From the NCBI GenBank assembly GCA_034766995.1, contig CM068323.1:18083516-18147515 (forward strand): DNA of 64,000 bases, read 5' to 3'. This DNA is from Acanthacorydalis orientalis. Its lineage: Eukaryota > Arthropoda > Insecta > Megaloptera > Corydalidae. A model generated the notes under the pieces. The model ran no database searches, was not told the DNA's origin, and saw nothing but the letters and a program-made list of their open reading frames with translations. This document shows, one piece after another, positions 1-14,293 of this stretch (positions are counted from its first letter, which is position 1; every line of letters starts with the position of its first letter). Made by a program: the position numbers and the translations under genes.

Positions 1-322
1 TTGAAGTAAATTAGAATATTCATGAAACACTGTAATAATATTTAGATTGACATAAAATTTACAAATATGTCGATTTTGATTAAATGGCACATAAAATCTT
101 CACATTAATATATAATAATCTTCAATAATCGATTTACACGACGGTTTGTATATACATTTTTACAAATTGGGAATAGGATACAGGTGAAAGTTGGGATTGT
201 GGTAGGTTTTTATTGGAATCACGATTATTTCATCCACACTATTTCTCTGTAATATTCTACAAAAAGTTTGTAGTGTTTAATCTTATTTTAGAATACATGT
301 ATAATGAACAAAATATAAAAAT

Positions 323-377
<55 letters not shown>

Positions 378-1256
378 CATGTTTTGAATACGCATGTAAT
401 ATTATCTAATAATACCGAAAAAAATGTTTCATATGTATATTTAATGTTATAACTGAATACCATAAATGTATACCTCGTGTACACTATTCCCGTCCGGTTG
501 TCATAAATATTGAACAAAGTCTACGAAACACAAAAATATCACAAGTCATTACAAATTGAATGAAATCACAAATAAATAAAATGTGCGCAGTTATTAGTTC
601 ACATTAATTGATAACTTTATTTCAATGTTGTTTAGACAAATCGTTTATTCATTTCGACACATCACAAAATCACATCGGCATTCTTAAACAACTGAAAATC
701 AACTCATACAAACAAGCACGGATAGAAATAAGCACAGATTACTTTGACCATATTGTTATTCATATGTGTAAAATTCATAGTACAATATTCAAATGCATTG
801 TTTTTGTTTTTCCGTGATTTAAAAACGGATGAACGTATTAACTGAAATATATTTTTTATGAAAATTTCATTCGGATAGATATAATCGTTTAAAATATTAA
901 ACGATATTCTCTGAGTTTATTTTTTTAATACATTATTATTAATGATTTCATTTTTTTATATTTTCTTTTTTATTTAATGGTTATGTTTATTTGGGGATTT
1001 TCTTCTGAAACTATACATAAATACTGTTATTAACTTTTACACATTTAATGAAATATTTGACAATAAAACAATTTTTTTTATGCAATACCTTCTATTATGG
1101 AAACTAAATCTCTCTACTAAATATTTTTTAACTTCCTATTAAAATGTAATTATTTAATCTACGATTTATTTTATTTTCTGTGTATCATTACTAATAAATA
1201 TTATGTTTTCTTTATTTTTACTGTATTGTTACAATAATACTCTTTCACATCCCCCC

Positions 1257-1341
<85 letters not shown>

Positions 1342-1547
1342 CATATAGCATAACAAACTTTTCTTTATCAAACTATCTAATTTTTTTTCTTTTATATTCT
1401 AGTCATATTTTGATACTACTATCGTTATTTTCAGGATGGAGACATATAAAACTTAATGAGGCTAAACAATAAATTAATATTTAGTAAAAATATTGTATAT
1501 TAATTCATTTCTCTCTCTTTATCTATCTATCTATATCTATCTATGTA

Positions 1548-1608
<61 letters not shown>

Positions 1609-1704
1609 AACACTAAATATTTAATTTTAAAAATCAATTCAGTGCAAAGAAACTGTTCAAGTTAAACATTCCATATTACCGGAAATATTATTATTATATA
1701 TACA

Positions 1705-1764
<60 letters not shown>

Positions 1765-2163
1765 ATGGAATTAGATATGTACCATGATTCATTATTCAAA
1801 TTTATATGTACATGATTTGTCCAAATTATAAATATTTATAAGATCAAAGCGGGGCAAAACATAAAAGACATTTGACGTTTCCGCCCGTACTGAAACCACC
1901 ATGTCACATCAACTGACAGGCTCTATTCACGAGGTGACTTATGTCCAAGAAGATAATTAATTCAACAGAAACAACAATAATGTCAGAGGCACTTGTCGTA
2001 AATAAGAGCCAAGAGAACAGAAAACAGTAGCGTGTGGCTATTCTCATCATTCTTTGGCGCACATAAAACAGGGAAGAATGCGTATATATGTGTACGTATG
2101 TTATATTTTAGTAGATGATGATTAATCATTTGGTAAGTTAATTGTGTATGTGTGTATATGTGC

Positions 2164-2227
<64 letters not shown>

Positions 2228-5200
2228 GCTTGCATGTGTATGTGTACTAATCAAATGACAAGTTTTGATGAATCCCCTCTAAGATAATGAACGTCAGAAA
2301 ACGTCTCGAGTGTTATAAATAATTACCATATACTTATATGTTTTTTTTTGTAATTTCCGGTTTAATACATTAAGTGGATGTCTTCTTAATTGAAATTTGA
2401 ATAATTGTACAACCGGTGTGCGTTCAAATATAAATAAATAAAATTAATTCCGGTCATAAATAATATAAAACTTTCAGGTATAACAAGTTAAAAAAAGATA
2501 AAAGCATATATTTGTATAAAAAACCTGGTTTCAAATTTAATTTGAAAATTATAAACAGGCAAAATGTTTCTCTTTTTCCTGTAGTAAAAGTTTAATTATA
2601 GTTTGTGCAAGAAAGTATATATTCATTAATTATTTATCATTTATTTGTAATTTTTTTGTAAGAGTATCAATTATACAATTAATGAAACTGAAGTAAGTTT
2701 CTATTTTAAACAATTTATAATTATATAGAAACCATAAATGCATTTTTGTAACTTATCCAGCAGTTTGTAACAGTAAGTACACCTACGTTGAATAAATGTA
2801 CTTTTTTATAAAAACAAACACGTTATATGATATAAATTTGCATACAAATTCTATTTATAATATAAAAATGGTCTTAAATATATTTCTATACCAGAAAAAA
2901 TAATAGCGAATATCTTTTACATCAACTTAGATATCGATGAAGAATTTTTTATATAATATGAAAAATTCCTCAACTTTTTGTGTCACGGAAATGATTTTTT
3001 ACGTCTGAAACGTTAACAGAAAAAATGTAGGTTAAAAATTAGATATTTTCAGGATTTCTTAATGTATATATGAATCTGTTAAAACAGTTCAAATGTCAAT
3101 ATTTGATTGAAGTGCTAATTCACTTGTGTGCAGTCGACAATTACAAATAGTAAATACAAGGGATTAACTTGATATTAGGTTTAAAATAGATATGAAATTT
3201 TGTCGTCGTTCCCAGTACGCAGTCTAGAATAAAAACCAAAATCTTATAAATGCGAAGTGATACTCAACCGTCTAAGGTAATTTACGTTTCGACCCAACGT
3301 TCTCAGCGACCGCACCCCGTTATATAATTGTCAGTTGCTCGTTAAACTAATTAATGACTCCACTCCGTCTATTGAAATTCACCAGACTTGTAAAGTACTG
3401 TAAGGTATAACTCGGCGGCTGTAACTGTTTATACAGTTTTAATTTGTTTGTTGCAGAAGCTTCCGACTTCTGTGACGATTTATATTTTTATAATTAAGTT
3501 GTTTCAACTTGCTGCGTAATAAGATGTTTCATTAAGATATAACATTTGCGCGCGCGGCGCGCGAGGGAAAAATGTTGTTTTCCACTCTCGGTTCACGATT
3601 TATACCCTCGATAATTAGATCTATTTGTATCATTACCAGTTTAAAAAATGTTTTTTTTTTAATATATAAAGTTACGTCCTTGTGTAATGCATTAATATTT
3701 GAATCGTAACTGGCGAACGATTAATATTTATATACTTTATAAACATTTCGTTGTGTGGACAAATGTTTTGTTGTTTATTATGATCAGTAAAATAGGTGTT
3801 TCATCTCTATATTGATAATAATATTTATTTTTTACCACTGGACCGTAGAGTCCTCAACATGTCACTGTCTGTTTTATAAACTACAAGGAAATCTTTTTTT
3901 TTTGAAAAAAAAACAACTTAAACTTGTAGACTCGTAATATACAAACGATAATATAATTTCAATTAAAAATATAATTTCTTGTATTCTAAAATTTCATATC
4001 ATTTAAACAGTCGTCAGGTTAATTAACTAAATTCTGTTTATAATAAATCTTTGTTTGTATCTTTCTACGATGCATGTTTTTATTTCAATAAAACAGATGT
4101 AATATATTCATAATATATTTCACTATTTTTTGTTCAAATATGATGTGTCTATTTATCCTAAAATAGATAAACATTATCTTTAATATTCTTGAACCTCTTA
4201 TTAATTGATATACTCATTCGATCGTAAACACCGACAATTATATCAAATATACTGATTTCGTCATAAAAATCTGTAATCACGACACGTTTTATGGGACGGT
4301 CAAAGATGTGTGTATGGATGTGTGTGTGTGTTGAAACCAATTCGCGAGCACTCAAGTTAATGGCATTAAAGTTTTACGACATAAAAACCGTTACTAAGAT
4401 AGCCAATTGTGGGGTGCATTTGACAACTTTCGTCGCCTCGTCCCGCCACCATGTCCTGTCGGTGACAGTTTGTGAACGGCAACTTTTATGTAATGGAAGT
4501 TTCTTTGCCGAGTGTGCCGTCGGGAAACGATTTTTTTTATCACAACTGTTTTCGCCAAGAAACGGAAGTAGAGGACGGAAAAAAGCGTAACGTGAAATGG
4601 AAATGCGACAAGATGAATTTTTTGTCGCTCCTCAAATATATTTGTTTAAAAATAAAATTTATAGAAGTTTGACGGGTTTTCGTGGAAAGAAGGGCCTTTG
4701 TTTTCTGAAATTCTCAGTACGGTTATCCAACGCATCATCCATTAGAGTGTATTTTATAAACAATAATTATTGTTTAAAGTACTTTACTTAATTTATTCTT
4801 TTAATTTAGAATGTAAATCTTTTTATCAGTGTTTTAGTATCGAATATAAGTGTTCTAAAAATTACTGAAGTTAAATATTATTTGTGTTCTTTTTTGTTTG
4901 ATCTTTTTACTCCATTTGTATTTAAATTACATATAAAATTAATTTAATTAACTGTGGTTATAATTCTTCAATGTTATAAAATTTTAAATTTTATTAAATT
5001 AAATTTAAATTTTTAATTTTAAATTAAATTTAAAATTTTAAATTTTAAATTTCTGATTTCGCGTTGTTTCGATGAAAACATCAAGGCTGGTACAGATAAC
5101 GAGACACTGTTGATGTTGTTGTATTCGGCTGATATGCCTCCGGGCCGACAAGAATGCCGACGACACTTATGTCACAACCGAAACGCGAGGGTCTGATGAA

Positions 5201-5579
5201 AATGAACACCGCAACGTCATGGAGATGGTAGATCGAGCGATGAAAATGCGTTCGGTCGGCTTTGTTCTCTCGTATACAAGTCGCTCGGATCATGTCAATG
5301 CAAAGCAGACCATGGCTGATGAAACATGAACATATTCATCGCCATTTTCATTTATCATTATGCTTCAGATTCACGTCAAATCATTTTCAAACCATCATAG
5401 TTTTGATGAGGTGAACGTTTGGACGACACAGATATGTATTTGATGTAAATTTGATTTGCATAGAAATTAAGGTCTCTCGTGATTCAGTGACCTGTAAATG
5501 AATACATTGGTAGATAAATATCTATCAATTTCATTTAGTTTATGGTAAATGACACAAGGGTGTCTATACATACTAACTT

Positions 5580-5652
<73 letters not shown>

Positions 5653-7926
5653 CGTAGAAATTTACAATTGAGGATCAGAAATGTTTGACCAGGAACCAAA
5701 ATAAATAAAAAAAATACTCAGAGACTATTACTCATGAGAGAGACTATTACTCATGAGACTATTACATTTACTAATGAGATAAGGCTATCAGAAAGCATAT
5801 TAAAATATATGGAATAAAGCAGTGGCCTTTAAAATTGAAAGAAATCAAAAGAAATATACCTTCATCATTGTTTTTCTAATAGATAAAACTGATAATTATA
5901 CACAGAAAATCTAAAAGAGGCGAAATAAAAAATACAATTCTAATATTGAATTCAATAACAAATCTAATGAAAAAATATAAGAGAATAATATGAAGCACAC
6001 TGTACATTAATTAGAGAATAGAGATAATATTAATATAAAATATTAATCAACTTAAATATCTTGTAATGATATAAACATTAGTAACAAATCTAAAGATATA
6101 ATTTTTGTCCTCTAAACTTTTTTCTCATATCACAAGAATCACTTTATTTATAATATTTTAAGAATCGATTAAATACACACTCGAGTACAGAAGTTATAAT
6201 TTAATTCGCGGAGTTCTCGAATTTGAACAGCTTCTTATCAAAAACTTATATATTTCGATAGTATTCATATCTTTTTATGTTGTAGAAAACTTGAAAACAT
6301 CAAATTTATGATAAAATTATATTATACTTTTTTTAATTGTATCTTTTTATAGTTACACAATTAATTATATATATATATGTGTGCGTGTGTATGTGCATAT
6401 GTATAAAAGAGCTAGTAAAATGAATAAGATTTCACTTTGTAAGTGCAAATGACGGACGGAAAATGGATGAGGTCGACGATGTTTGATGAGGAATACCGCC
6501 GGGGTAACAAATAAAGTGCAGATTGGAAATGGTGTAGTGTTGACTGTTGTCAAAGAACTGACCAATTTATCACTTGACCGCTTCACTAGTTCATGTGATG
6601 GCGACTTGAAGAGCTTTCGATCGTATCCCAACGTTGGTAGAAAGTAAAGAGAGCACATCAAGCACTCGTTGATAAATGGACTATGTTCGAGTACTAAACT
6701 TGTTAAGTACATCCACATGCTAAATGAAAAATAAATAATCTGATATCTAGAATAAACAGAGTTTTGTGATTATTCTTCTATTTGACAGATTTTCTAATTA
6801 TTTTCGATGTAATTAATTATTTTTTATTTTACTGATAACATAAGTTTAGATCAAAAATTTACTCCAAGTTAAAAACATAATAAAATATGTAAAAACATAT
6901 AGTCACAGATATTTGGCTACTAAAATATTCTGAAAACTATATGTGACCTCTTTAAATGATTTTAAATTAAACAGTAATTTGAATTCAGTGAAATAGAATA
7001 TCAAAATTATTCAGTGTTATCTGTAACAAATCAGTTTTCTAAAATTCATAAATACCTATATATAAATGTTTATCAATAAAACGGGAATAAAAAAGTGTTC
7101 GCATCTTTAAAATTTACTAAAATATAGATAGTATAAAGAATATTTTTTGTTTAAACGGTTGATAAATAAATCTTTCAAAGGTAAATCATTTTTTCGACGA
7201 TACATTCACATTATTTTTTTAGTTATATTTAGAAAATGTACGAATAATTTCAGAATTTCTTTTAAAAATATTTATATTAAAGTTATTATTTGTCAATTTT
7301 ATTTGTTTAAAAGTATTCTAGTCTCTGAATTATTTAAAAAAGTGCTTATGAGTATTATAATAAAAGATTCATATTTTTTATCTATTAACTTCAAATTCCG
7401 AATAAGTACACTAAATATATATTTATACACATATGTAAATACTTATAAGCTATTCGTCCATTATCAACACATAAGTACTGAAGGTTTTAAATGAATGTTA
7501 AATAAACGTAATTTAATAAACTGCGTGCCTCGTAAGTTGATGGGATTGATTCACGTAAACAAGTTTTGGTCGTGATAAGAGCAGATGCACGTTGATGTCA
7601 ATCACGGGCTAGACATTTCCACATCCCTGAGGTTGAAGTTATCTCTAACAAAACATTGCACTTAGTGAACGCGTGCGGTGATTTTTCTCTCCATGTACTC
7701 GTATTATTATATGATCAACAGAAAATAACATTATATATTTTCTTTCGGATTTTTTATAGAAATAAATAATATAAAAATGTTTATATTGCATACATATGCT
7801 GAAAATATAATTCAGTAAAAATTGAATGAAATTTGAATTATTTTCATATTGAAGATAAAGGAATTCAAACGGGTTTTCTTTTAAATTTATTATTTTTTCA
7901 CTATACTCTGAAATATTTATTTTCAG

Positions 7927-7975
<49 letters not shown>

Positions 7976-8638
7976 CATACATATATTGGTAATTATAAGA
8001 CTTTATTTTTTAATTATTATAGAATTTAATCGATAAATAAGAAGTATTTAAGTATTACAGTGATAGAGTTACAGAAATGGATAAATATATAAAACATTTC
8101 GTATTTAATTTCTGAAAAAATGTTGAATTGTTTATTTATAATCTTTACTCAAATTATTTCATATTTTTTTATCTACAATTTATTTCTTAATTTGTTTTGT
8201 ATGAAAAAAGCAATAGTTTTATTTTAAACTGTTCGCATACGCATTCTTTAATTTTCTTCTCATTGAAATTTCTGAACTAATATTGTAAAATTCTGTTTTC
8301 TCGCTATCAAGAACAAATATAGAGTCTGTTCATTCGTCGTTGAATACATTTTTCTTTCTGCAAATCTCAAGTTCAAAGAACATAATACTCGACAGACACG
8401 CATAAAAATGCAACGTGTTATATAACTGTCCACTACAGCAAACATATGGTACACAGTGTCGCCAGTTCTCAATAATGTTTGGATGTTTGAGTTTCCGATA
8501 TTGAAACCAAACAAACTGTCCCCACTGTGCTGTGCCTGTATCCAATATCTGTCTGTACAAACAAACCGCCAAAGTTTTATGTTGATTCTTTACACATTTG
8601 CTTACTTTTGATTTCGTTCACATCGATCTATCTATCTA

Positions 8639-8720
<82 letters not shown>

Positions 8721-9019
8721 CTTAACTTTCTTTCTTCCTTTTTTATTCATTTCCGTTTATCACGTCTCGTATTTAACAATAAGTTCGTTTTATCAATTTT
8801 CATACCCTCATGTCATTTAGATCAGAGACGTTTCTAATTTATTTTAAAATCACGGAACAGTTTATTATAAGAGTAATTTAAATATATTTTTTTTTGATCC
8901 GAATGTAAGCCTAAACAGATTTCAATATTTAAGTAATATTTATTATACATTTTAAATATAATATATAATATCCATTAAATTCGTGTATTAGTATACATAC
9001 TTTTTGTATTGATTCATAG
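1..9019. other. AT-rich non-coding region, probably intron or upstream DNA of the PTB-SH2 gene
   Basis: I found no exon I can support here. The stretch is AT-rich with many (TA)n tracts (about 327-371, 1263-1330, 1549-1604, 1709-1750, 2166-2227, 5583-5647, 7928-7970 and 8642-8718). Between them are islands of clearly more balanced composition at about 1860-2070, 3190-3610, 4270-4780, 5080-5480, 6430-6720, 7520-7700 and 8340-8580. Because the exon at 9020 is an internal exon in frame from its first base, the 5' part of that gene must lie upstream. This region is therefore likely a long intron, and the islands could be regulatory elements or missed exons. Confidence 0.5.
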
Positions 9020-11644
9020 GCTGAAGAACTGAACTCAATTGTTGGAAATGCGTTTCGTATGGCCTACGCGGCGCAATTACAAAGACAGCCCACATTCCAA
9101 GAGGTCATAGCGTCTCAACTACAAGAGGTTCCTGACACGCACAATAACAACCAATCGATAGATACTAGTCAACTTAATTGGGTATGTTGAAACTATAGAA
9201 ATATGTATTTGGTATACACAATAGAATCGTTCTAAATATAAACATTGATTGATATTTTCTACTAATGTAAATTAAAATACATTTAAACGTTCACTATAAT
9301 TTAATACATACGTATGCAATTTTCCCTCAATTTTTCTCCCATTTCAGTCCATTTTTGTCATTAAACAGAATAATCAGATATGTTCAAGAACATAGTTATT
9401 TAATAATATTTTACTAAAAAAATCACTTATATTTTTTAATTGCTAGTTCATAATACCCTTAACAGTGTTTAACAACAAACGTATTTATAACTCGACTAGT
9501 ACATGACAAGACCGAGAGTGTAAATTTAAGACGTCACGTACAGTATGACAAAGGACCACGTAAACCTTGTTCAAAGTAATAAATTGAATCTAATAAAGTT
9601 TAATTCATTTTGATTTTAATATTATTTGACAGTTTTGTTATTTATATTTTTTTAGATACATTTTACAGTCACAATTAATGAAAATTGCATAGTGTAAATA
9701 TTTACGATTCTCTTTAAGAAGTTAATGATCTTGTCAAAAGAATAAAGTTGTTATAAAAACGTATTGAAACGTGAAGTATATGTATATATTCACACACACA
9801 CACATATATACATACATATATATATATATTCATAAATATGCATTTCATATTTCCGAAATCACAATATTGGATACAACTTTTGTGTAGACATTGGTTTATA
9901 GTGAAATTCTTATAGGAAATATTGTCATGCCGTCTATGTATGGAATGCGCAATATTAAATCCGGGAACGTCTTTATTTTTAGGCGAAACACTTGCCCAGG
10001 AGTTCAGCAGCGTCAGCACCGCCCGCGGTGACAGACATGAACGTACAAATTGGTGGTTCGACGGGGTCGCCCACATTACGACTGACTAGCAGCGTTAAAG
10101 TGCCACCCAGTTCGATTCCCGGTTTACGTACCACGCACGCATTTAACGTTTTATGTTCAGCGCCGAATGAATCCGATCATAAGAATATTAGTCAATCGCA
10201 ACAGAGTACGCCGAGCAGTGATGAGAGTAATTCACCTACTGAACTCAACTCTTACAAACGATTAACAGATAAACCGCCACTAATAAAGAGAATAGCAATG
10301 GGGTTGACTGGAGGAGGTGGTGGATTGATGCTTAGCGGTACAGACGAAGACAGTTGTCCGCTCGTCACCGGAAGCACACCGAATAGTCCGACGAATCGAC
10401 CGCTTTCCGGCGGTTATGTTAACGAAGCAATCACCGAAAGCGAAACCAATCGAATAAAAACGCTTCCCGCCGAAAACGTAGAGAGCAATAAAGAAATCAA
10501 TACGAAACATATAGAAATAGATAATAACAGATTACTTCAAAATTCGACCGATCACGAGTTCAAAGCGAAAAGAATATCGCAGATCAGTTCGAGTAGTTCA
10601 GCTCCGACAGAAAGCAGTATTGTGGGATCGACGCCGACGCCACCTCCACTGCCCGAACGAACCGACAGTCTCAATAATCGCGAAGAAGGCGAATTAAGGA
10701 CGGCGCCGTGGTTTCAGGCAGGCATTCCCAGAGAAATCACGCTAGAAGTGCTCGGCCAAGAGCCTGTCGGTGCTTTCATGGTACGGGAAAGCACAAGTAA
10801 ACCTGGATGCTATGCGTTGTCGTTACGAGTACCAAGAGACTTTCAACCAACTGGTATAGCACATTATTTAATAATGAGAACAAACAAAGGATATAAAATT
10901 AAGGTAAAATAAATTGTTTATCAGCCCACATACTTTTATTGAAATTAAAAAAATCTGACCATTCGTTTTCTATTACATATATATATATATATATATTGAA
11001 AAGCGATGCAATTAGTGTAATTTCATTAACAAATAGCTATTCTCACCTTTTAATATCATTTATTTATAACAAATAATATAGATAAATAATTTAAAAACAC
11101 AGTAACGCTCTGAAATAAAAATTGTCGTATTTTTCAATTTGCAAATAGCATTGTCCTAAAAACATACTTTTATATAAATTATAATCTTAAAAAATAAAAA
11201 ATCAAAATCGATGGACAAATTATAATCAGTTATACTGTACATGAACTTGCATGTAAATATATTTAGTTTAAGCTCTTTACATCCAAACTCGATTATACAG
11301 TATTTAAATCGCTTTTCATTTATTTAGAAATTGAAACAACTCAACATACTCTAAACATTGTAAACGTTATGGTAATATTTGTGTTTTTGTCCGATGTCAT
11401 TGTTTAATAAAAGTTGAACATACTCGTTTCGCAGGGATTCACGAAAGAGTTTACCACACTGACGGCATTAATTACACACCATTCTGTAATGCCAGAACTT
11501 TTACCGTGCCCACTCTCGTTGAGCCGATATAATCCGAGTTTCGTCAAAACGGATTCGAATCGAGATTTCGCCGACATAGATTCCGATCCTGACTACAACA
11601 CCCTCGCAGATTTTCGCAAAATGATGGCAGATCTGAACGTATGA
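9020..11644 (+). CDS. PTB + SH2 domain adaptor protein, 3' end of gene (three exons)
   Basis: Three exons join in frame: 9020-9181, 9983-10903 and 11435-11644 (stop TGA), each with AG/GT borders; together they give 430 residues. The first exon reads like the C-terminal helix of a phosphotyrosine-binding domain (motif VGNAFRMAYAAQLQR, compare Shc-type PTB ends). The second holds about 220 residues of Ser/Thr/Pro-rich, probably disordered linker with a proline run (TPTPPPLPER), then most of an SH2 domain beginning PWFQAGIPRE, with the phosphotyrosine-binding arginine in FMVREST. The SH2 continues across the last intron (YKIK/GFTKEF) and resembles tensin- or RIN-type SH2 domains. The domain order suggests a cytoplasmic adaptor for phosphotyrosine signalling. 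Drosophila EGFRAP has, as I recall, a PTB and an SH2 domain and is my best guess for the ortholog; SH2D5-like is another option. The N-terminal exons lie upstream and were not found. Confidence 0.82.
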
Positions 11645-12196
11645 ACAACGTATCAAAACTAGCCGTAACTGGCTAGTTTCTCACACCTATTTTACCAGAA
11701 GTCATTTTGTAGTGATTCATATGTATAATATGGTTTATATTTTTGTACGTTCTTTTCGCAGAATTTACTTCATAATTATACCAATTCAAAGTCGACTCCT
11801 AGTTTTTTATATGATATGCAGTCTTTCTTCTTTATTATTATTTAAAGAAAAAAGATACATAAAATACAATCGAGGTAAACAATACATTTAAACCTAAAAT
11901 TATATAAAATATCAAGTGTAGATAACACGTGATCAAGTGCATTTACTAGACGCAAAAATATGTGTAAATTGTGATATTTATAAATGTCTTTATAATTAAC
12001 AAGAATTAACAAGGTATGTATTAAAAAAAATGAAGAATTGTTAACTATTAAAACATATTATCTAAAATGTTATTAACAATGAGTAAAATCGTACTAATAA
12101 TTCATTTATCGTGGAATGTTCATATTCACGTTATATGTAAAGACAACAGTAATTTTATTGTTTGTGTGAATATACTTACAAATACATATGTATGCA

Positions 12197-12226
12197 TATA
12201 TATATATATATATATAAATATACATA

Positions 12227-12288
<62 letters not shown>

Positions 12289-12290
12289 CA
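12197..12290. repeat. (TA)n microsatellite, interrupted
   Basis: Alternating TA with a few interruptions (TAAATATACATATATATGTGTG in the middle). Open reading frames here are artefacts made of Ile-Tyr repeats. Confidence 0.95.
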
Positions 12291-13161
12291 TACATACACA
12301 TTAGTATACTTTGGTTTTGTTCTTTGTATTTTCAAACTTTTGATGATAATGATTGTTCACATTTTTACAAGACGAATAAATAGAAAGTTTAATAAAAAAA
12401 AGGAATAAAATGAAATCGATTTCGCTTGCTTAGGTAGAGGTATTTTGCTTTTTCTGTAACTGAAAAATTTAATTGTAGAATGGACCAAAAATTATCATTT
12501 TCACTTGAATTTTTTGGTTTAAAAATCGTACACGAGCCTGTTACAATATCATCTGATTGAATAAAAAGCTCTCTAATGTACTAATTTTTCTATATTTTCA
12601 TATATTAGATATATTCACGATTCATTTTTATCTATATAATAAAAACATACATTAATATAGTTCGTGTTTAAATCACGCAAGTGTAAACAGTTTAATTATT
12701 CTTTAATATATGCACATATGTTGTAGAAGCTATAATATGTTTAGAAACCGAGAACGTTTTTGAGTTCGCGTGCAATATTTTCATAATTTCATTGTTGACA
12801 TTTTCTTTTTCTGTTTGTTTACAAATCATCACACAATTATTCCTAGCTCATGTCTTAAATCTATAAACTTTTACTTTCATTTCTAATTAGATGAAAACAT
12901 ATCAATTGAATCCTAAATCTATTAAAAAAATTTTAATTTCAAGTTTTCATGTATTGATGTTCGTGGATGTTTAATAATTTGTTTAATTTTTTGAACTATA
13001 CAAAAGTTAACGAAAACTGTTCAATAATTACTTTAACAATTTAATAAACATGTTTTATAATATCTGAATTGTCATAAATGTCTATATTTGTAATATTTTT
13101 TTAAGTTACAACAGTAGTTGAAAATGGCAGTTTTTCACATCGTAATTAAATATGCTTAACT

Positions 13162-13522
13162 TTAAAATCTATAAAGATATGAAACATGACATCAATTTAA
13201 TTCATCTGCATGCCACTTTACTGGTACATGCCGTTGGTTTTCCATCCCTGCTATATTATATCTAAAACAATGTCTGTTAGAGAATGAACGAAACTTAAAA
13301 TAAATATATGTTACTCACAATTCTTTTACTAAAGTAGTATATGATAGTTTAGTAAAAGAATTTTGAGTAGCATATATTTATTTTAAGTTTCGTTTATTCT
13401 CTAACAGACATTGTTTTAGATATAATAGCGCAGGGATGGAAAACCAACAGCATGTACCAGTAAAGTGGCATGCAGATGAATTCAATTGATGTCATGTTTC
13501 ATATTCTAATAGATTTTAAATA
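13162..13522. repeat. Long near-perfect inverted repeat (hairpin, ~170 bp arms, 14-bp loop)
   Basis: The left arm (about 13162-13333) is the reverse complement of the right arm (about 13348-13522) with only scattered mismatches and small gaps; the loop is about 14 bases (13334-13347). Matching landmarks are ATGAAACATGACATC at 13179 against GATGTCATGTTTCAT ending at 13502, CATGCCACTTTACTGGTACA against its complement on the right, and TTCTTTTACTAAA against TTTAGTAAAAGAA at the loop. No coding content is seen. It could be a foldback transposable element or a source of hairpin RNA. Confidence 0.93.
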
Positions 13523-14033
13523 ATATATGATAGTTACTTTTAAAAATGACTTGCAACTTTTTGAATAAAATATATCTAAAAGTTATGAAACTTTCCAAAT
13601 TGTCACAAAAGCTTTCTTTCATTCAGTAAAATTAATTTTGTTTCTTAATTTTCAGAAAAATTCAAATAATCTTAGAATATTAAGTATTTGAAATCCACAC
13701 TACTTCTGTTCTCTACAATAAAATATACAAAATATCGTACAGAATTGTTCGATACATCTATATACAGATTAATAAAGGCGAAATTGTCGAACATTTTCTT
13801 ATGAATTTCTGTTTTATTTCACCTTAAGTAAACTTTTGTTATATGAGGGAAAAAATATAACGATTCGTTCCATAAACGTAGAACACAAAATCATAAAATC
13901 AGTTTAGAGTAAATTCTGAAAATTAGATTTTTTTTCAAAATAAAAAAAATATAAAAAAAACTATTTTGTTTGTGTTCATCTCTAAATATCAATACAATAT
14001 TATAAATCATCTCTCTCTCTCTCTCTCTCTCTC

Positions 14034-14088
<55 letters not shown>

Positions 14089-14238
14089 TGAATCTCTGAC
14101 AATTTCTTATTGAATTAAAACTCCTTCAGTTTTTTCCAATTTAAATAATGTATCTCCTCTCTTCCATATAATTTCCTCCATACGTTATTTCAAATTATTT
14201 AAAGGGATTATAAGTTACTTTTTAGACTTTTTATATTT

Positions 14239-14293
<55 letters not shown>

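Noticed and set aside
1203..1472. Long Ile-Tyr-repeat open frames (also at 8527-8837, 12067-12408, 20935-21040, 39571-39810, 52957-53256)
   Set aside because: They are translations of (TA)n microsatellites and have no gene-like composition apart from the repeat.
4291..4590. 99-residue plus-strand frame
   Set aside because: Low-complexity start (VCVWMCVCV), no domain pattern; composition island rather than a gene.
6365..6718. 117-residue minus-strand frame
   Set aside because: Ends in a TA/CA repeat translation and shows no family motif; better explained as a non-coding island.
8260..8572. Minus-strand frame with WFQYRKLKHPNIIENWRHC in a balanced-composition island
   Set aside because: No recognisable domain, no clear splice context; it may be a transposon or regulatory DNA. 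A BLASTX search would decide.
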